The notes beneath the pieces were generated by a model that did not search any database, was not told where the DNA came from, and saw only the letters and a program-made list of their open reading frames with translations. Positions 21,835-34,809 of a DNA stretch of 64,000 bases are shown here, piece after piece. The number at the start of each line of letters is the position of its first letter. Positions within the stretch are counted from its first letter, which is position 1. The translations under genes were made by a program, and so were the position numbers. The stretch comes from Rhodosorus marinus (taxonomy: Eukaryota; Rhodophyta; Stylonematophyceae; Stylonematales; Stylonemataceae), in assembly GCA_029953675.1 (NCBI GenBank), contig JAMWBK010000001.1, positions 2,703,001 through 2,767,000 on the forward strand, given 5' to 3'.

Positions 21835-23549
21835 TTAGAGTCGTCGACGTTTTATAGGAGGATCACCACTCTTCGAATTGCCCTTCTTCTTCGAATTAGA
21901 TGAGATCCTGTTTGCCTGGATCTCGTAGGCTACTTTCATTTTTTGCATGTTCTGCTTGGACGCCACAGCGTGATCGACTATCGGCATTGGGTAGTCCTTC
22001 CCGATTACACACCCGGCTCTCATCTGGACTTCTTTGGGAGCGGTCCAAGGCTCGTAGATGTATTTGTGTGGCATGTTCTTCAAGACCGGTAGGTACTTCC
22101 TGATATAGTCCCCATTGGGATCGGTCTGTAGGTATGGTAAGCTGACGGTCAGAGAAGGATCTGACGTTCACAAGGCGCTTCTTGTGATCTCACCTTCTTC
22201 CCGAAGGAGATGGGGCTATACACTCTGAAGTACTGGTAGAAAAAAGCGCTAGAAGAGAGCCACAACCAGTTGGAGATGTTGAGGCTCCAATCTCCATCGA
22301 GAAGATACTTCTCGAAGACGCTTGCGCCCTGCTCCCAACTCTGCCATAGGTCGCCTCGGGTCAAAAAGCAAGCCACCGCATGTCGCGCAAGGTGGTGTAT
22401 CCAACCTTCCATCCTAAGCTGAGCCATGATCGCGTCAATGAAGGGATATCCAGTTCGAGAGTACTCCCAAGCATCTAGGAGCTCGTCATTTCTGTCCCAG
22501 GGGATCTGCTTGCAAATTGCGTTGCCCTCCATCCGCCCAAAGTTGTCCGTGGTGTAGCCTACCGCGTGAAAGTACTCACGAAAGAGAAGCTGACCGTGGA
22601 GCGAGACTGGCGGGACAGAGTGTTTGGGGTGTCTGGCGTAGATATCCGCGAGTCGATGCCAGAAGACTTTGGGCGATAAGCACCCCATCGCCAGGTAAGG
22701 GCTGAGCACGGTCGTCGATGGGTCCAAGGAGTTAGGCGATGTCTTAGGCTTTTCAAAGTTGGCTACCCATTTAGGATCAGAAAGCGATGTCTCGAGGCGC
22801 TTCAACGCCTCGGTCTCTCCGCCAGGAAACAGGAGAGGGGTGTTGGCCACGTACTCGTTCGTATCGATCCACTGTTTGTGCTCCTCGGAGATCAGATTCT
22901 CGTCGGGCCCAGGAATCGGACCTTCCGGCAGCGCAACAGGCTTGGCAACCCGCCCAGCTTGTGCTGTAAGTTTCTGAAATCCGTTGTAGGTGAGCGGAAT
23001 TCGTCCACCGCTCTTGTCCTTCAACATGTCCAGGTCGTAGAGGGTCTTCGAATGCTGCACATAAACTTCCACACCTTGCTCCATGGCAAACTTGTTTACT
23101 AGCGCATCCCTCTCCATACTATAGGGAGCGACATCCTTTTCGTAGGTGAGGACGCCGATCCTCCATTCCGTGAGCAGCTGAGGAATGACCTTGACTGGAT
23201 CACCGAGGGCGACAATCAGTCTAGATCCTCTCTGCCGCAGACTGTCATCCAAATCACGCAGACAATCATGAAGAAACCTATGCCTTGCTGCGCTCATCCG
23301 TACGTTGTGAGCTTCATCCCGCGGCAACTCAAACCTCGATCGATCCACCACGAACAGACAGAACAGCCTGCCGCTCGCGGACGACCCCTCCACGCACCGA
23401 CACACAGCATGGTTCAGCGCAGGGTTGTCATGAAGCCGAAGACCATGCCTAAACCAGTGTAAGGCATTGCCTTTAACAATATTTCCAGTACTAGGTGCAC
23501 AAAATCCAGTACTATCAACCATACCGCCCATCCTCAATCCTCCCCACAA
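21835..23549 (-). CDS. (6-4) photolyase / animal-type cryptochrome
   Basis: Two exons, 23549-22194 and 22125-21835, encode about 548 residues. The photolyase-homology start is LHWFRHGLRLHDNPAL. FAD-binding segments include STTVLSPYLAMGCLSP, LLFREYFHAVG and EYSRTGYPFIDAIMAQLRM. GWIHHLARHAVACFLTRGDL carries the two His residues that (6-4) photolyases use in repair. LDGDWSLNISNWLWLS and a KYLPVLKNMPHKYIYEPW end complete the domain. The tail is basic (KKKGNSK, KRRRL), a likely nuclear signal. Members repair UV (6-4) photoproducts with blue light, and some also act as clock or light receptors. The intact His pair favours repair; signalling cannot be judged. Confidence 0.96.
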
Positions 23550-24180
23550 GCTCCTCTACGTCTGATGTAAGCAGATGGAAACCGGATGACCCAAAGCAAT
23601 ATCGATCTGTGCCAGTTCACCAAGGATGAACGTCAGCTGGTACTGATCCTGGTTATCCATGCACGACATACATATAGAAGGAAGCGCGACGACATTACGG
23701 AAACTGTAATTCAGTATTTCTCGACGTGATAGAATCAGGACGAGAGACATAAGTACCTCACAATGCTGGATGATATCACTGGACGATGGGGGACCGCAAA
23801 AATACCGAAAAAAAGGTCCCTAGATCGCCACCTTCCCTAGCAACATGAGTGAGCCAGGGCTCCACATACATATCTTGTCACCATATTGCTGCTCAGTTAC
23901 TGATCACAGTCATCTTCTTCCTATGACATAATAACAACGGATCAGCCCAAGTTTGCTAGTTCTCAAAAACCACCAATTTCGAAGGTTAAAACTGAAAACC
24001 CTTCAAATGACATCAAAATGGATGTTTCCGGAAACCGGTGAAGTAGACAACAAAACTGCAGGTCAGCAGGAATTTTATAAATTGTGGATAAGTGTCACTT
24101 TAGTGTCAGGAGCATTGGAATTATTTATGTTATATGAAATATCTGAAGGTAAGGATATTGCCCGTCCTTCAACGCCGTTG
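23550..24180. other. Intergenic upstream of the photolyase gene
   Basis: No gene is recognised. It holds the photolyase promoter; no clear binding-site cluster was seen. Confidence 0.45.
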
Positions 24181-24189
24181 TGTCTCATG

Positions 24190-24980
24190 TTAGATCTTTG
24201 TCGTACCACTGTTGCTACTAGCTCATCACTGGATTCACCCTACCACCCAACTTATACATCCCATGAAAGTGTGTTGGCTGTGGTCATAAGTGGACTTATC
24301 CCCCGAAACGATGCTCATGTGAAAAAGGGTTAGCCCGGAATGTCGAGGATCCACTTCCTGTTGGTTCCCAGCAAACTCATCAGCCAGTTTAAAAGCTTCC
24401 TGACCTGTATGTATACCACTGCTGGTACTAGCTCATCTCGTGATTCACCTCCCTCCGAAGTCATACACCTCATGACAGTATGTTGGGCGCTCTGTGCTCA
24501 TAAGCGGACTTGAACAGAACGCTGCTCCATGTGAAAAAGTCGTAGTACTGAATGTCGAGGATCCACGATAGCAATTTTCCTGTTGGTTCCCCGCGAGCTC
24601 ATCAGACACTTCAAAGCTTCATGATCTGTTTCGGCCGTATGTGTTAGGAGACCAGCTGGAGGTCGTCAAAGATGGTTCAGCTTTGAAGTGGCTGATGGGT
24701 TTGCGGGGAGCCAGGAGGAAGAATGCTACTGTAGATGATGCTCGACATTCAGGAGTACGAATTTTCACATGGAGCATCGCTCTGGGGTAACTCTTCAGCT
24801 GCTCTCTTAGTACATAGGTAAGAAACAGGTCATCAGGCTTTGGAATGTGACTGATGAGTTTCGTCAGCCACTTTCCAAAGCCTGTTTGTGTATAACCGAC
24901 AGGAAGATTGTTAAGGTGGATGCTCGACTTTAGGAGTATGACTTCTCACAGGGAGCATCGTTCTGGGGTTAGTCCGACTA
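24190..24980. repeat. Cluster of four related repeats, two direct and two inverted
   Basis: Copy 1 (about 24203-24417) and copy 2 (about 24421-24643) are direct, each starting near TACTAGCTCATC. They share GCTCATGTGAAAAAG-like, GAATGTCGAGGATCCAC and CCTGTTGGTTCCC blocks. The reverse complements of these blocks follow at about 24680-24790 (GATGCTCGACATTCAGGAGT) and again at about 24840-24975 (GGATGCTCGACTTTAGGAGT). The cluster is therefore roughly palindromic and may be the remains of a mobile element. No protein is encoded. Confidence 0.8.
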
Positions 24981-25532
24981 TGGCTACAGCCGATGCAACT
25001 TCAAGGGCATGTGATTTGGAGGTAGGGCGAATCGCTTGGTGAGCTGGTTGCAGCCCACCGTCACCGGTAACTATTTGATTCGGATAGTTTGTTGATGATG
25101 ATTTAGGATTTTTTTGGGGACGTTTGAAGGGTCGGAGTGGTGATTAACCAGGACAAGGGCTCAGCTGCAGCACGAGCTGTCTAGCAGTACATCCAAACTG
25201 GTAAAAAACCCCAGGCGCCAATATTGATCTCTACGTGTCCAAACGCTCGTCCCTTAATTCTCCTAGAGGGCTGCGTGTCGAAGTCTGAAACCCACTCCCG
25301 TGGATTCTCCGGAGGCGAAGTTCCAGCTTAGAGGAATTGTATAGCTCGATCAGTGTACAACGAGTGAACACCATGTTCGCAAGCTTCCCGATATTAAGAA
25401 TGAATGTCCAAGTCTCGCTACGCAGAGGGATCAATCAATCAGCCGACGCCTAATTTACGCATTGCGCAGCATTCCTTAGGGATTTATGATATTATACAAC
25501 TTGTCCAAGCGCCACACGACAGGACAAGCAGA
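24981..25532. other. Intergenic downstream of RAD18, nothing recognised
   Basis: About 550 bases with short frames only. Confidence 0.45.
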
Positions 25533-27220
25533 CTAAGGCTGATCTTTACTCGCGTTGGACCGCTTTCTCAACTCAGCGTTTCTCCGCTGCCTCTCAAGAG
25601 CTGCTTCCCTATGTAGGGCTATTCTCTTCAGCACATCTGGCGAGAGCCCGGGCCCTGCCTCCGATTTGTTGATCTGCGAAATTTTTTGAGGAGGAACGTC
25701 CAAAACGAATCGATTAGTACAATCGCGCCCTGAAACGGGTGAGGCCGAGACGAATTTCTACCTGTTCATCCTCAACAGAAAGCGCGGGACCTTTGGGAGG
25801 CGCTCCGTCCCCAACAAGCTTGTCATCTTCTCTCACAGGCGATAACCGCTCGTGCCCAGGACCTGCTGCAGCCGCAACTTTCTGGTCGGTGTCTTCACAG
25901 ACGACGATCATATCCTCGTCCGTGATATCGATTAATTCAGTCTTTGGCACCTCAACAGGAGGATCTGGAAGTCCGCAATCTGGTTTCAACTCCTTAGAAT
26001 TCTGTGTGCCTGGACGTTTTTGAAAAGGAAACAACAGTATGAGACCGACCTCAACAGAACACTTTTCTTCGCCAAGATGAGTACCTTGTTCGGAGGTTGC
26101 AAAGTTAGAGCCCTGTGAAGCCGACCGAGGCCGTTTCCTTGACTTCTCCATGGTGGACCGTGCTCTATCAATCAAGGCTTGGAAAGAGTCGTCCGACGGG
26201 TTATCATTACCAGAGGCTTGCGACTGACTGCCCCTCAATAACGGCCCCAGTCGAGCCTCCGCCTTCTGTCCTCTGATGAAAGAATCCTCTTCTCGAACGA
26301 TTTCTCTTCTGATAACATCCTCCTTCTTGCAGTATCCTAGCTGCTTCCACATGTCTACAGTTGCGTTCCTCCTCACGGCTGTACCGAACCAAGCTTGGCG
26401 GTTTCAGATCGGTTTTCGTCGAGCAACGATCGGATAGATTCCTTCACGTACCGTATTCTCTGTAACGATCCTCCAAAACTTGACGACTTCCATGCGTCCG
26501 CAGTCCTAAATCATGAAGCTTCGACCGTACCTGCGTGTCCTTCATCCCCTTGAACCATATCGATTGCTAAGCGAACAACAAGAGATTCAGCTACGGAAGG
26601 AGACTGGAGAGAAAACTCTCTGGATGGTTCTTCTGTACCATTTCTGCTGGCTTTTCGAACGTATAAGATTCAGTTGGTTCCGGAATTCTCGGTGCTTCTC
26701 CAGAACAGTCACGGACATGCTCCTGAAAGTCGTCCACATGAAACGTTAGCCGGCGACTGCTTTCCTGTGAGAGAGCTCATTTACCTTTAGCTGTTCCTTG
26801 CCCGCGAACTGAATATTACAAAGTGGACAAACAGACTTCTCAGAGGTCGCTATACAACCCATGGCGGACAAAGACTTGACTTGCTGCCATCCTTGAAGGA
26901 AAGGAACCAACGGCTTGAGGTTGATGAAGCTGTTGGTGGACTTCACCCTCGTTGGACACGAGGGACACTTATCAGACTTTTGATACCATCGACGGATACA
27001 GATACTACAGTAGACATGAAAGCAATCCTTGAGCCTGAAACGTTTCCACCGATAGCATACGACTAGTTCAGAACTTGTGCAAAAGCGGACCGCGAAAGAA
27101 GATCAAAACTTACATCATCGGAGTCTCCAGAAACTCCTTACAAATCGCACATTTTAGAGAAGATTCCAGTCGATTCATACACTGGAAACGGTCAGGTTTT
27201 AATTCTTCTTCTTCTTCCAT
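25533..27220 (-). CDS. RAD18: RAD18 E3 ubiquitin ligase for PCNA
   Basis: Rebuilt from about seven exons between ATG 27220 (MEEEEELKPDRFQ) and the stop at 25533. Order: RING finger (LKCAICKEFLETP, DCFHVYCSICIRRWY, KCPSCPTRV), then the Rad18-typical STNSFINLKPLVPFL. A UBZ4 zinc finger is split by an intron (CPLCNIQFAGKEQLK joined to EHVRDC). A SAP DNA-binding domain follows (MKDTQVRSKLHDLGLRTHGS), then a helical RAD6-binding-like segment (SFQALIDRARSTMEKS) and a basic tail. RAD18 pairs with the E2 RAD6 to mono-ubiquitinate PCNA at stalled forks, starting DNA-damage tolerance in the nucleus. Zinc ligands in both fingers are intact. It shares the window with an SHPRH/Rad5-type ligase that acts next in that pathway. 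Confidence 0.93.
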
Positions 27221-27357
27221 ACTTCGCCTAGCTCCTCGTCTCTCAGTCCCACAGCGCTTCCATACCATCCATGCACCAACCCACCTTCTTGCCGCTTCTC
27301 AATTCCATATGGGCAAATAGAAGAAATCCTATTACAAAATTACAACCGCAGTATAGA

Positions 27358-27741
27358 AATTATATCCAATCAATACTTCTTATAATCTATTTATTTATAT
27401 AATACATGTAATAGATTTACCAATGAATACAATAGAAGAAAAGTTTCTGATGTATTCTCGTAATGATTCGTTTAATTGGTATTTGTATTTTGAATTTTCT
27501 CAATTAAGTGAAGAACTTTGTCCAATGAGGATGGTATGAGCTTATATTGTGAAATTATATCCAATCAATACTATTTATAATCTATTTATTTATATAATAC
27601 ATGTACTTGATTTACTGATGAATATAATAGAAAAAAGTTTGAAATGTATTCTCGTAATGATTCGTTTAATTAGTATTTTTATCTTGAATTTTCTCAATTA
27701 AGTGAACAGCTTTGTCCAATGAGGATGGTATGAGCTTATAT
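27358..27741. repeat. Tandem duplication, two units of about 193 bp, AT-rich
   Basis: Unit 1 starts at 27358 and unit 2 at 27552. Both begin AAATTATATCCAATCAATAC and end GGATGGTATGAGCTTATATT. They differ by scattered substitutions and single-base indels only. The duplication lies 140 bases upstream of the RAD18 start. Confidence 0.9.
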
Positions 27742-29891
27742 TGTATTATGGTACTAAATAGATTGAGGGTGTGTGTGGACGGACTGATTAGGATGGGAAC
27801 GCGATGGGATGGGTAGCGCGCAGCGTTTTTCCGCCTGATATCATGTTCTTGTTATTTGAGGAGCGGTTTCTTGAGGATGTGAATCTTTAGACATAAATTC
27901 ACTGGAATGTGGAGGTGGTGAGCTGGTGGTGGCGGATGGAGCGGCAGTATGGACTTGAACCATTAGAAATTGGTTTGGAGTCGGTCCAGCCCGGCTTGCA
28001 TCTGAGGATCGGTGAAGCGGGTCAGGACGATTTTGGGAAATGGATACCTCAAACTGATGAGAGGATGAACGAGAAGCTGTTATGGGGGACTCTAAAAATA
28101 TATGCCGAAGTTGGTTAAGAAAAAGTTAACGTTCTTTGTTTTAGTTAGATACTTCATAAAACCATAAGATACAACCTGAGCCTAGCCCCTGACGTACTGC
28201 TGCTTGTTCGCTTCATCGCCCCAATTCAACAACCATCCTCATCCACAAACTTACCCGCTAGCAGCCGACGGTACTCTGCCGTGGATGTCGTGGTGGTCTT
28301 GGATGTCTTTTGTCGAGACTCTCAATATCAACGTCGATGACATAAATCGACGTTCCAAGAGCTGTTCTCTCGATTTCGCGAATGCCAGATTCCCTCGGCG
28401 TCTTCCCGGCCGGGCTCGGGACGTCCAATCGCAGGCTTCGGTAGTTCGTCTCGATCCACAAATCGTTACTCGTCTTCATTTCGGTGCTATTTCGTTCTCT
28501 TCTCCTCGTTCTCAAAGCAACCTGCCTTCTCCTTCAGCTCCAGTCTATGACGCACTCTCATATGCCAATGCTGCTTTGACAAGGCTGCGTTGCTCCCGAT
28601 GGTTATATACATATCGAGCAGCTACCCTTTACCCACTCAACAATCCTTCCTCAACGCGCCTAACTTAAAACCAGAAAGCCGGTTCCATAAAAAGAAAAGA
28701 GAAATCCCCAATCGCAATAAAAAACAAAATTCAAGCGCTAAAAATAGATATTCCGGTTATTGTAAGTTCCTCTATAACGTAAGTTGGTTCTTAATTATGA
28801 AACTAGTATTCTATTTCAAAGACACAGTCCACACTTATACCGAAAAAAGCAGGCTTTTGTATAGAATATTGCTACAAAATAGTTTGTGGCCAAATAAATA
28901 ACTGTATTCATTATATATTTTGAACCTTATGAAACAAAAAAGCTCTTACAATTGACAAAATAGGCTTTTTCGAAAACGTATATAATATATTCATAGTTTT
29001 ATAAGTAATAGTGTAGACAAAACCTTAAAAAAGAAGAAATACGGAAATACAATCTTAATGTTTAATATAAATAAATATAAGGGTATATATATTTGGAAAT
29101 TCTTTTCAACTCGACCATTGCAATAACTAATAAAAAACAGGGCTTTACAGTATCCAGAGAAAACAAAAATAGAATATCCATATTATATTGACTGATATAT
29201 ATTATTTATACCATAATTAAAGATAAAATGACTGCCGCCAATTCCTCCCTTACAGCTGAAAGCAAGATGTGGGAAAAAAGATATGAAATATATATTACGT
29301 TTTTAACTGTGAGAACACCAAATTTAGTATTGAGGATCGATCATCCGTGTGGCCACGGTAAATAGTAACGTCATATGATTGGATTATTGTATATGATTTT
29401 ATGTAATAATTAGCGTTTAGTTACTGTTTTTGATGCCGGGAAGTTCCTCTTGTGTGGGGGAGCTGCAACTTCGGGATAGAGGGCCCCTATGGATAGTGTG
29501 GATAGTGGGGGGGGAAGACCGAAAAAAAACAACAGAACATCTGCGCTCGGACAGAGGTTGCGTTTGTCGAAAACCAGGGGGTGAGGGGAAGGCTGGTGTT
29601 GCCAAACATAGTGTGCTGAATTGTTGTCTATACGCGTCTCGGGTTTTTTTGATGAATTTCTCGCTGGGTTCTTCAAAGAATATAATTATGTATGGATGGC
29701 TCTTCAGCAAACCGAACTTCGGTGCTCCATCTTCCGCTGTTCGTGTCCAGTTTTAGTTTTACCGGGCCAAAGGGAAGTACTATTAGAGGGTTTCCATCTG
29801 CTCGTGACCCTAGCCGTGGAAGTTTGAGCCGAGAGGCTGGAGGGTGGAGAAATTGTGAATTGTATGGTTTTTTTTTAATGCTCAATAGCTC
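27742..29891. other. 2.1 kb intergenic, very AT-rich in its second half
   Basis: Frames on both strands around 28200-28670 have no recognisable motif, and I could not connect them to exons. From about 28680 to 29410 the DNA is AT-rich and appears empty. Confidence 0.5.
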
Positions 29892-32800
29892 TCATCTGAA
29901 AAACAGGTTGTGCTCGTCGGTTGAGATGTGCTTGGTGAGCTCTTGATAGCGTAGGCAATGCTTCCAACCTTCCAAATCGTCCGTTACTGACGACAAATAC
30001 GGGTCGAGGCTGCGTCTCAGCTTGTAGGATGATATTGATAGAATACTTTTCCTGAAATGGAGAGAGAAGATTGATCAGGTTCAGGTATTGCTTTCTCTGT
30101 AGATTGGACCCTTGAGCAACAGAATATCCACCTGAGAGCAAGAGTCGTCAAGATGTCGATCTCGCGAGTCCAAATACGGACACTGTCTTGACTCTTCACC
30201 GCGGCGGCCTTGCTACGCATGGAGAGCACTTTCTCTGTGAAAGAGCCAATTGAGTTTTCCGCGAAGTGCTTGAAAAAGTGCGAAAATGTTTGGGAGGGAA
30301 ATCCCCTGACCGCGGCGATCTCTGACAAATAGCAGGACAGCTTCGCCAGCAACACAAGAGCCGCCTGAAACACGTTCACCCCAATGGTCAGATTCGAGTT
30401 GATCTTCTCGTCCAGATTGATAACCTGCAACTGGTGTTGATGGCAGGAACGATGTCCATGAATCAGACGATAGCGCGTCGCTTGCTATAGGAAGCACTAG
30501 AAAGATACGCAACAACCAACCCTCATGCAAAAGCTCTGCGAAACTGCCGCTGTCCACAGAGTTTCTCTCCATCCCGGTCCTGAATCGATTCGGATCGTGT
30601 CTCTAATTCTGCAAGACTTGAAGCGCGAGTAGTCCACTAGAACTTCCATCGAAAACGTGTCGATCAGGAGCCCACACCACGGGATTTTCACTCTGAATTC
30701 ACCGGTGGCGTTTCTGTCGCGGTGGAGATGAACACCCATAAAAACGCATGTGGTAAGTCATCTACTGCCTCGGCGTGATCAAAGGAGACCTAAGCCTTAG
30801 GATATCGACAAACCCGTAGTTTACAATGCTCTTCCTCTGACTCATCGCTGTGCCATACTCGCTAAACCCCGCGGTCATGAGCTTGGTGTAGCCTGTAAAA
30901 GCCTCCTGAGACGCCGTCGCCAGGAAGAAGTCGTCCACGAAACGAAGATTGACCGACGGACTGCTGATTCTCGTATAGTCGGCTAGCTCAGTCGATCGTT
31001 CTAGATCCGCGTAGTACATGACGGCTAGCATAGATGACAGCGGCATACCCTGAAAGGAGGTAGACCAGTCGATGAGCTTCGTTGTGCAGGCGCCGCCTAC
31101 CAATGTACTGAGGAATGCTTACCTGCGGAATCCCAGTGCTCTGTAGGTGGAACTTCCCGTTCACATCGACGAGGTTCTTCAGGATGACATGTGAGAGCGC
31201 TTGAAGCACATCCAAGCGCGATATATGAAGTACACTCACGTCATCTACCAACACACTCGAACGGCTCTGTTCACAGATCTTGTTCCGAGCCAAGCGAAGG
31301 AAAGAACTTTCCTCTTGATTCTCCGAAACGACAACCTTCCTCGCCCAGCGAACTCCTATGACGTACGAGAGACGCGCAACCCTCGTCTGAGCAGAAGCAG
31401 CACGAAGCGGATCCTAACATTCTTGCGAACCAACCCTTTCTTCTCGATATCCAGTTGAACTTTCTATACCGGAGAACGAGATAGTCCGACCCTTTGATCA
31501 ACCTCGGGAGCACGTCGAGAACCAATCGCTTGCTCAGAATCGTATCAAACGAGCTCACGACATCGAACTTTGCAGCGAACATCCTAGGCTTTCCAGCTCT
31601 CCTCCACTCATCGCTGAACGACAAGTACCGCCTTACCAAGTGGGGGAACCATGTGCTTGGTCAGCTGCAGACTCATTGAGACTCCAACAAGGCCAAGTCC
31701 GTACCTGTATATCTCTGCCCGAGTACCGACATTGGAGCCTCCAAGAGATCGAATCTCGTGCCTAAGTATAGCTCCCAAGTTCCTCCAAAGGGAACGGCTG
31801 GAGTAGTAAGCGTACTTGCTGCCCCTATCCACATTGTCCATGAGATTGACCTGTGCCATGTCGCAGGGTGAGGGTTTCGTTCTCAATTAAACTCATTGCC
31901 TGGGTCTCAGCTGATCTGTCCTGTTCATTCCTACCTGTAGAGCGCGGACGCCATTGGCCTTCGGGATCCACCGAAGTTTGCTGTACGAAAAGTACAGCCC
32001 ACGGTCCAATCGTTCAAGGCGAATATGGTCCTTAGTGCGGTGATCAATTTCCCTGAACTTGTCGTTTAGAAGCGTCCGCGTGCTGCAGAAACGAATATGT
32101 GACCAAATCGGACGACGGTAGTACGTAACCTTCATCCTCGTCGTTTCTCGGTCGCTGCAGTAGAACACTGTCTTCAGCAGCGTGCTCAGAACTCGGCGGA
32201 AGATCCAGCAGATGACACTACGCAACATATCCTTGATCCACAGCAACCAAAGTGATAGGCTCAGCTCAGAATCAAGGTACGTGGTCAGAACCAATCCTAC
32301 CTTTCTCCAGACGAGGTCCTCATGACTGCAAACTCCGGATCGAGCGTCAGAGATAGATAGCCAGTGGACTTGACTGACCCGCATTCTGTTAATCAGCGGG
32401 GCAATATCCATCGAGTCATATTTTCTGAGGCTCACGAAGGTTGAGATCGCTCGGCGGAGCTCGATCCAGTTCCCCGAGCAGCCGAGAAGTTCCCGGGGTA
32501 GTACTGAAGCACAAGCCGAGAAGAGGAACTTTCCCACTGACTGTGAGCTGGTCGTTGCGCGTATGAGCGAGGGGACGTCAAGGTCTGGGTGCATGGAAGG
32601 AAGCAACTGGTTTTCTCAGCGCTCGAGAGGATTGTCAACCTCCCCTTCCCCCCCCCCCCCATCAAACTGAATTCCGTGCGAGTACTAACCTGTCCGTATG
32701 AGCCCTTTTCGCCTTTGTTCCGGTCTACGCGATAGTGAACGCCTCGGATTTCGAGAAACTGTCGCTGAACAGATGAAGAAGCTCGGCAAAGTCAGCACGA

Positions 32801-34809
32801 GTGGTGAATAGATCCATGCCAGAGGAGCCCGCTGGACGCAACGAGATCGCTTCAGAGGCTCCCGACGTGATGAGCTTGATTGTCTTGGCCGTGTTCGGGT
32901 TTGTAACAGTTCAGAGCTGAAATGTCGGGGGTCGCTTCCCAGTTTTCAACTGCGTCCTATCTCAGACCAGCCGTCGTGATCATCCGGGAAGCTAATGGCG
33001 CCCCCCTTGGGCTCAGTGAAGCACTTACTAGAAGAGGACAACGAGATTGCTTCTGGTGACTCGCCGTAGAGATAATCGCCTTCGCGATTTTGACTATCGC
33101 CCGCAGCATCGTCGGTGTCTGGGAAGGCGTTTCCATGCTGGGATTTAGCACTACTTTCCTCGTCTTCAGTCGCCTCACTCTCATCTGGAAGCAAGATCAG
33201 AACAGGATAAGATAAGTCGCACCAAGTGAAGAAGGAAGGGCAAGCTGGTGATCTTTTTCCTCACCAGCTCTAAGATGTTGTGGGATAGGGCAGTGCTTGT
33301 GTAGGATATAAGAAAGGTCCTTCTCTGCAGACCTGTCCAAGACCTGGGTGAAATTCCGTTCCGTATAGTAGCCACCGACTTAGAAGCACAAAACGCGAGC
33401 GCAGCTCGAGAATGTGCTCACTGCAGAGTTCACAGGATTCGAAGCTCTCCGCTGTGTCGTACCTGCTTGAGAAGTGTCACCAGCTGCTCCAGCCTCCGTC
33501 TGTTCTTCTTTGTTGCTCTTAAGTGGCGTCCATTCCTCTTGCCAAAGATTTGCGTGAAAAGCTTGAGCGCGTTCCGCTTGGATCCTCGCTTTCCTCGACC
33601 TAGCGGATGTCGGCTTGGGAAAATTCCTATTCGTTGTGGAAGGGTTCGGTTCTCAGTCTGGTTCTCAAGACGGGTTGACAATGTTTCGGCTCCAAGACTC
33701 ACCCCGAAAGCCTTCCTTTTCGGAGTATTTCAAGTCGCCCTTGTACAAGAGCGGCAGCTTGTTCACAATGGTAGGCGAAATTTTGGTAACCTTTCTTGCT
33801 CCACGGTTGGGGGGGGGGTTTCGCTTCGAAGGTATGTCGCCCGGAGGTTCCCCCGTGATCTGAAAAAACGACACCTTGGCCGCAGTTGACCTTGGGTGAA
33901 CCGTTTCTCCTCCTACGCGGGGCCCGTCGTGCTCGCCCGGTGCTAGTGGAACGTGAAGGCAGCTCTTCGTGAGTAAGAACATCATAGCTTGGCGTCCGAT
34001 GACTTCGAGAAGCAGGCCGAAGTCTGGAGACTACGACGAAGGAAGTAAGACAGCGTGAGTGCCCTGGGCTACGCTTTTTGAATCCAATGGTCCATCGATC
34101 AGTTTCCTACTTTCACAATGGCCACAGCGGTGCTCGGCGCTCGCGGACTGATGCCGTTCAGCGGTCCACTGACGCCATTGCTGGTGTCTGAATAGAAACC
34201 CAAGCAGAGAACATTTTGAGGCCGCTTTTGTTGTTCGAAGAGTCTGATCAAGGCCTTGTCAACGACCTATGGGAAGCCCGATTCAAGCGTTTGGGTTTAG
34301 AGCGGAGCCAGGCTGGCCATGTCCGTACTCTGCTCTAATTTCAATCCGTTGTTGTTCACCTCGGTCTGCAGATTTCTGGTCATCGTTCCGGGCTGGGCGT
34401 CTGGTGGCTTCAACTGATCTCTGTCGTGAAAGGATACGAGCATGCTGCTGATTCGTTTCTGAGGATCAGCGAGAAGCCCGTTGTCGCTGTGCAGACCAGC
34501 GTCCGGCCAGTTCGTCGCCGCATAGTCGCGAAGCGTCCAAGCGGATGGGAAAAACCTCTTGACTGTTCTCAACGTCGCCTCATCGCTGCCTTGCGCGAGA
34601 GTCTTCCTCAGAGTCGAGATTGAACCAGAACACCAGAGTTTAGAACACTCTTTCAATGAACTTGGTAACTAAAACGTGGGTCCATTCGTTTTCTGTCTCT
34701 CACCTCTCTTTGCCGCTTCAGGGGTCTTCCACACCCTAGAGCCATACCTCCAAAGCAAGACAGATCCGCTCACAGCCAGCTGATAGCGCTGGCGAGGAAG
34801 CTGCCTCAT
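29892..34809 (-). CDS. TERT: Telomerase reverse transcriptase (TERT), about 15 exons
   Basis: Exons rebuilt with frame kept: 34809-34704, 34649-34360, 34266-34111, 34030-33703, 33626-33463, 33343-33265, 33184-33029, about 32790-32690, 32606-31935, 31850-31705, 31655 onward, and a last exon 30051-29892. The TEN domain has RPQNVLCLGF, PDFGLLLEVIGRQAMMFLL and VSFFQITGEP. The RNA-binding domain has CP motif SYILHKHCPI, QFP region (SVLPRELLGCSGNW) and T motif (FYCSD, YYRRPIWSHI). RT motifs: 1 LRWIPKANGVRAL, A KFDVVSSFDTI, B' QSTGIPQ joined to GMPLSSMLAV, C LRFVDDFFLAT, D SEYGTAMSQRKSIVNYG, E IPWCGLLIDTFSMEV. A C-terminal thumb extension follows. All three catalytic Asp are present. It adds telomeric repeats from an RNA template, which is not visible here. 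The E6-E7 junction and exon ends near 31400 and 30500 are uncertain. Confidence 0.95.

Noticed and set aside
28204-28668. Overlapping frames on both strands as a possible gene
   Set aside because: No recognisable motif, no clear splice partners, and both strands are about equally open.
33430-33702. Alternative frame for TERT exon 5 (NFPKPTSARS)
   Set aside because: The other frame keeps phase with both flanking exons and fits the TERT region before the CP motif better.
29892-34809. Retrotransposon reverse transcriptase instead of TERT
   Set aside because: TEN domain, CP/QFP/T motifs and the GIPQG motif B' are TERT-specific; no endonuclease, integrase or LTR is seen.
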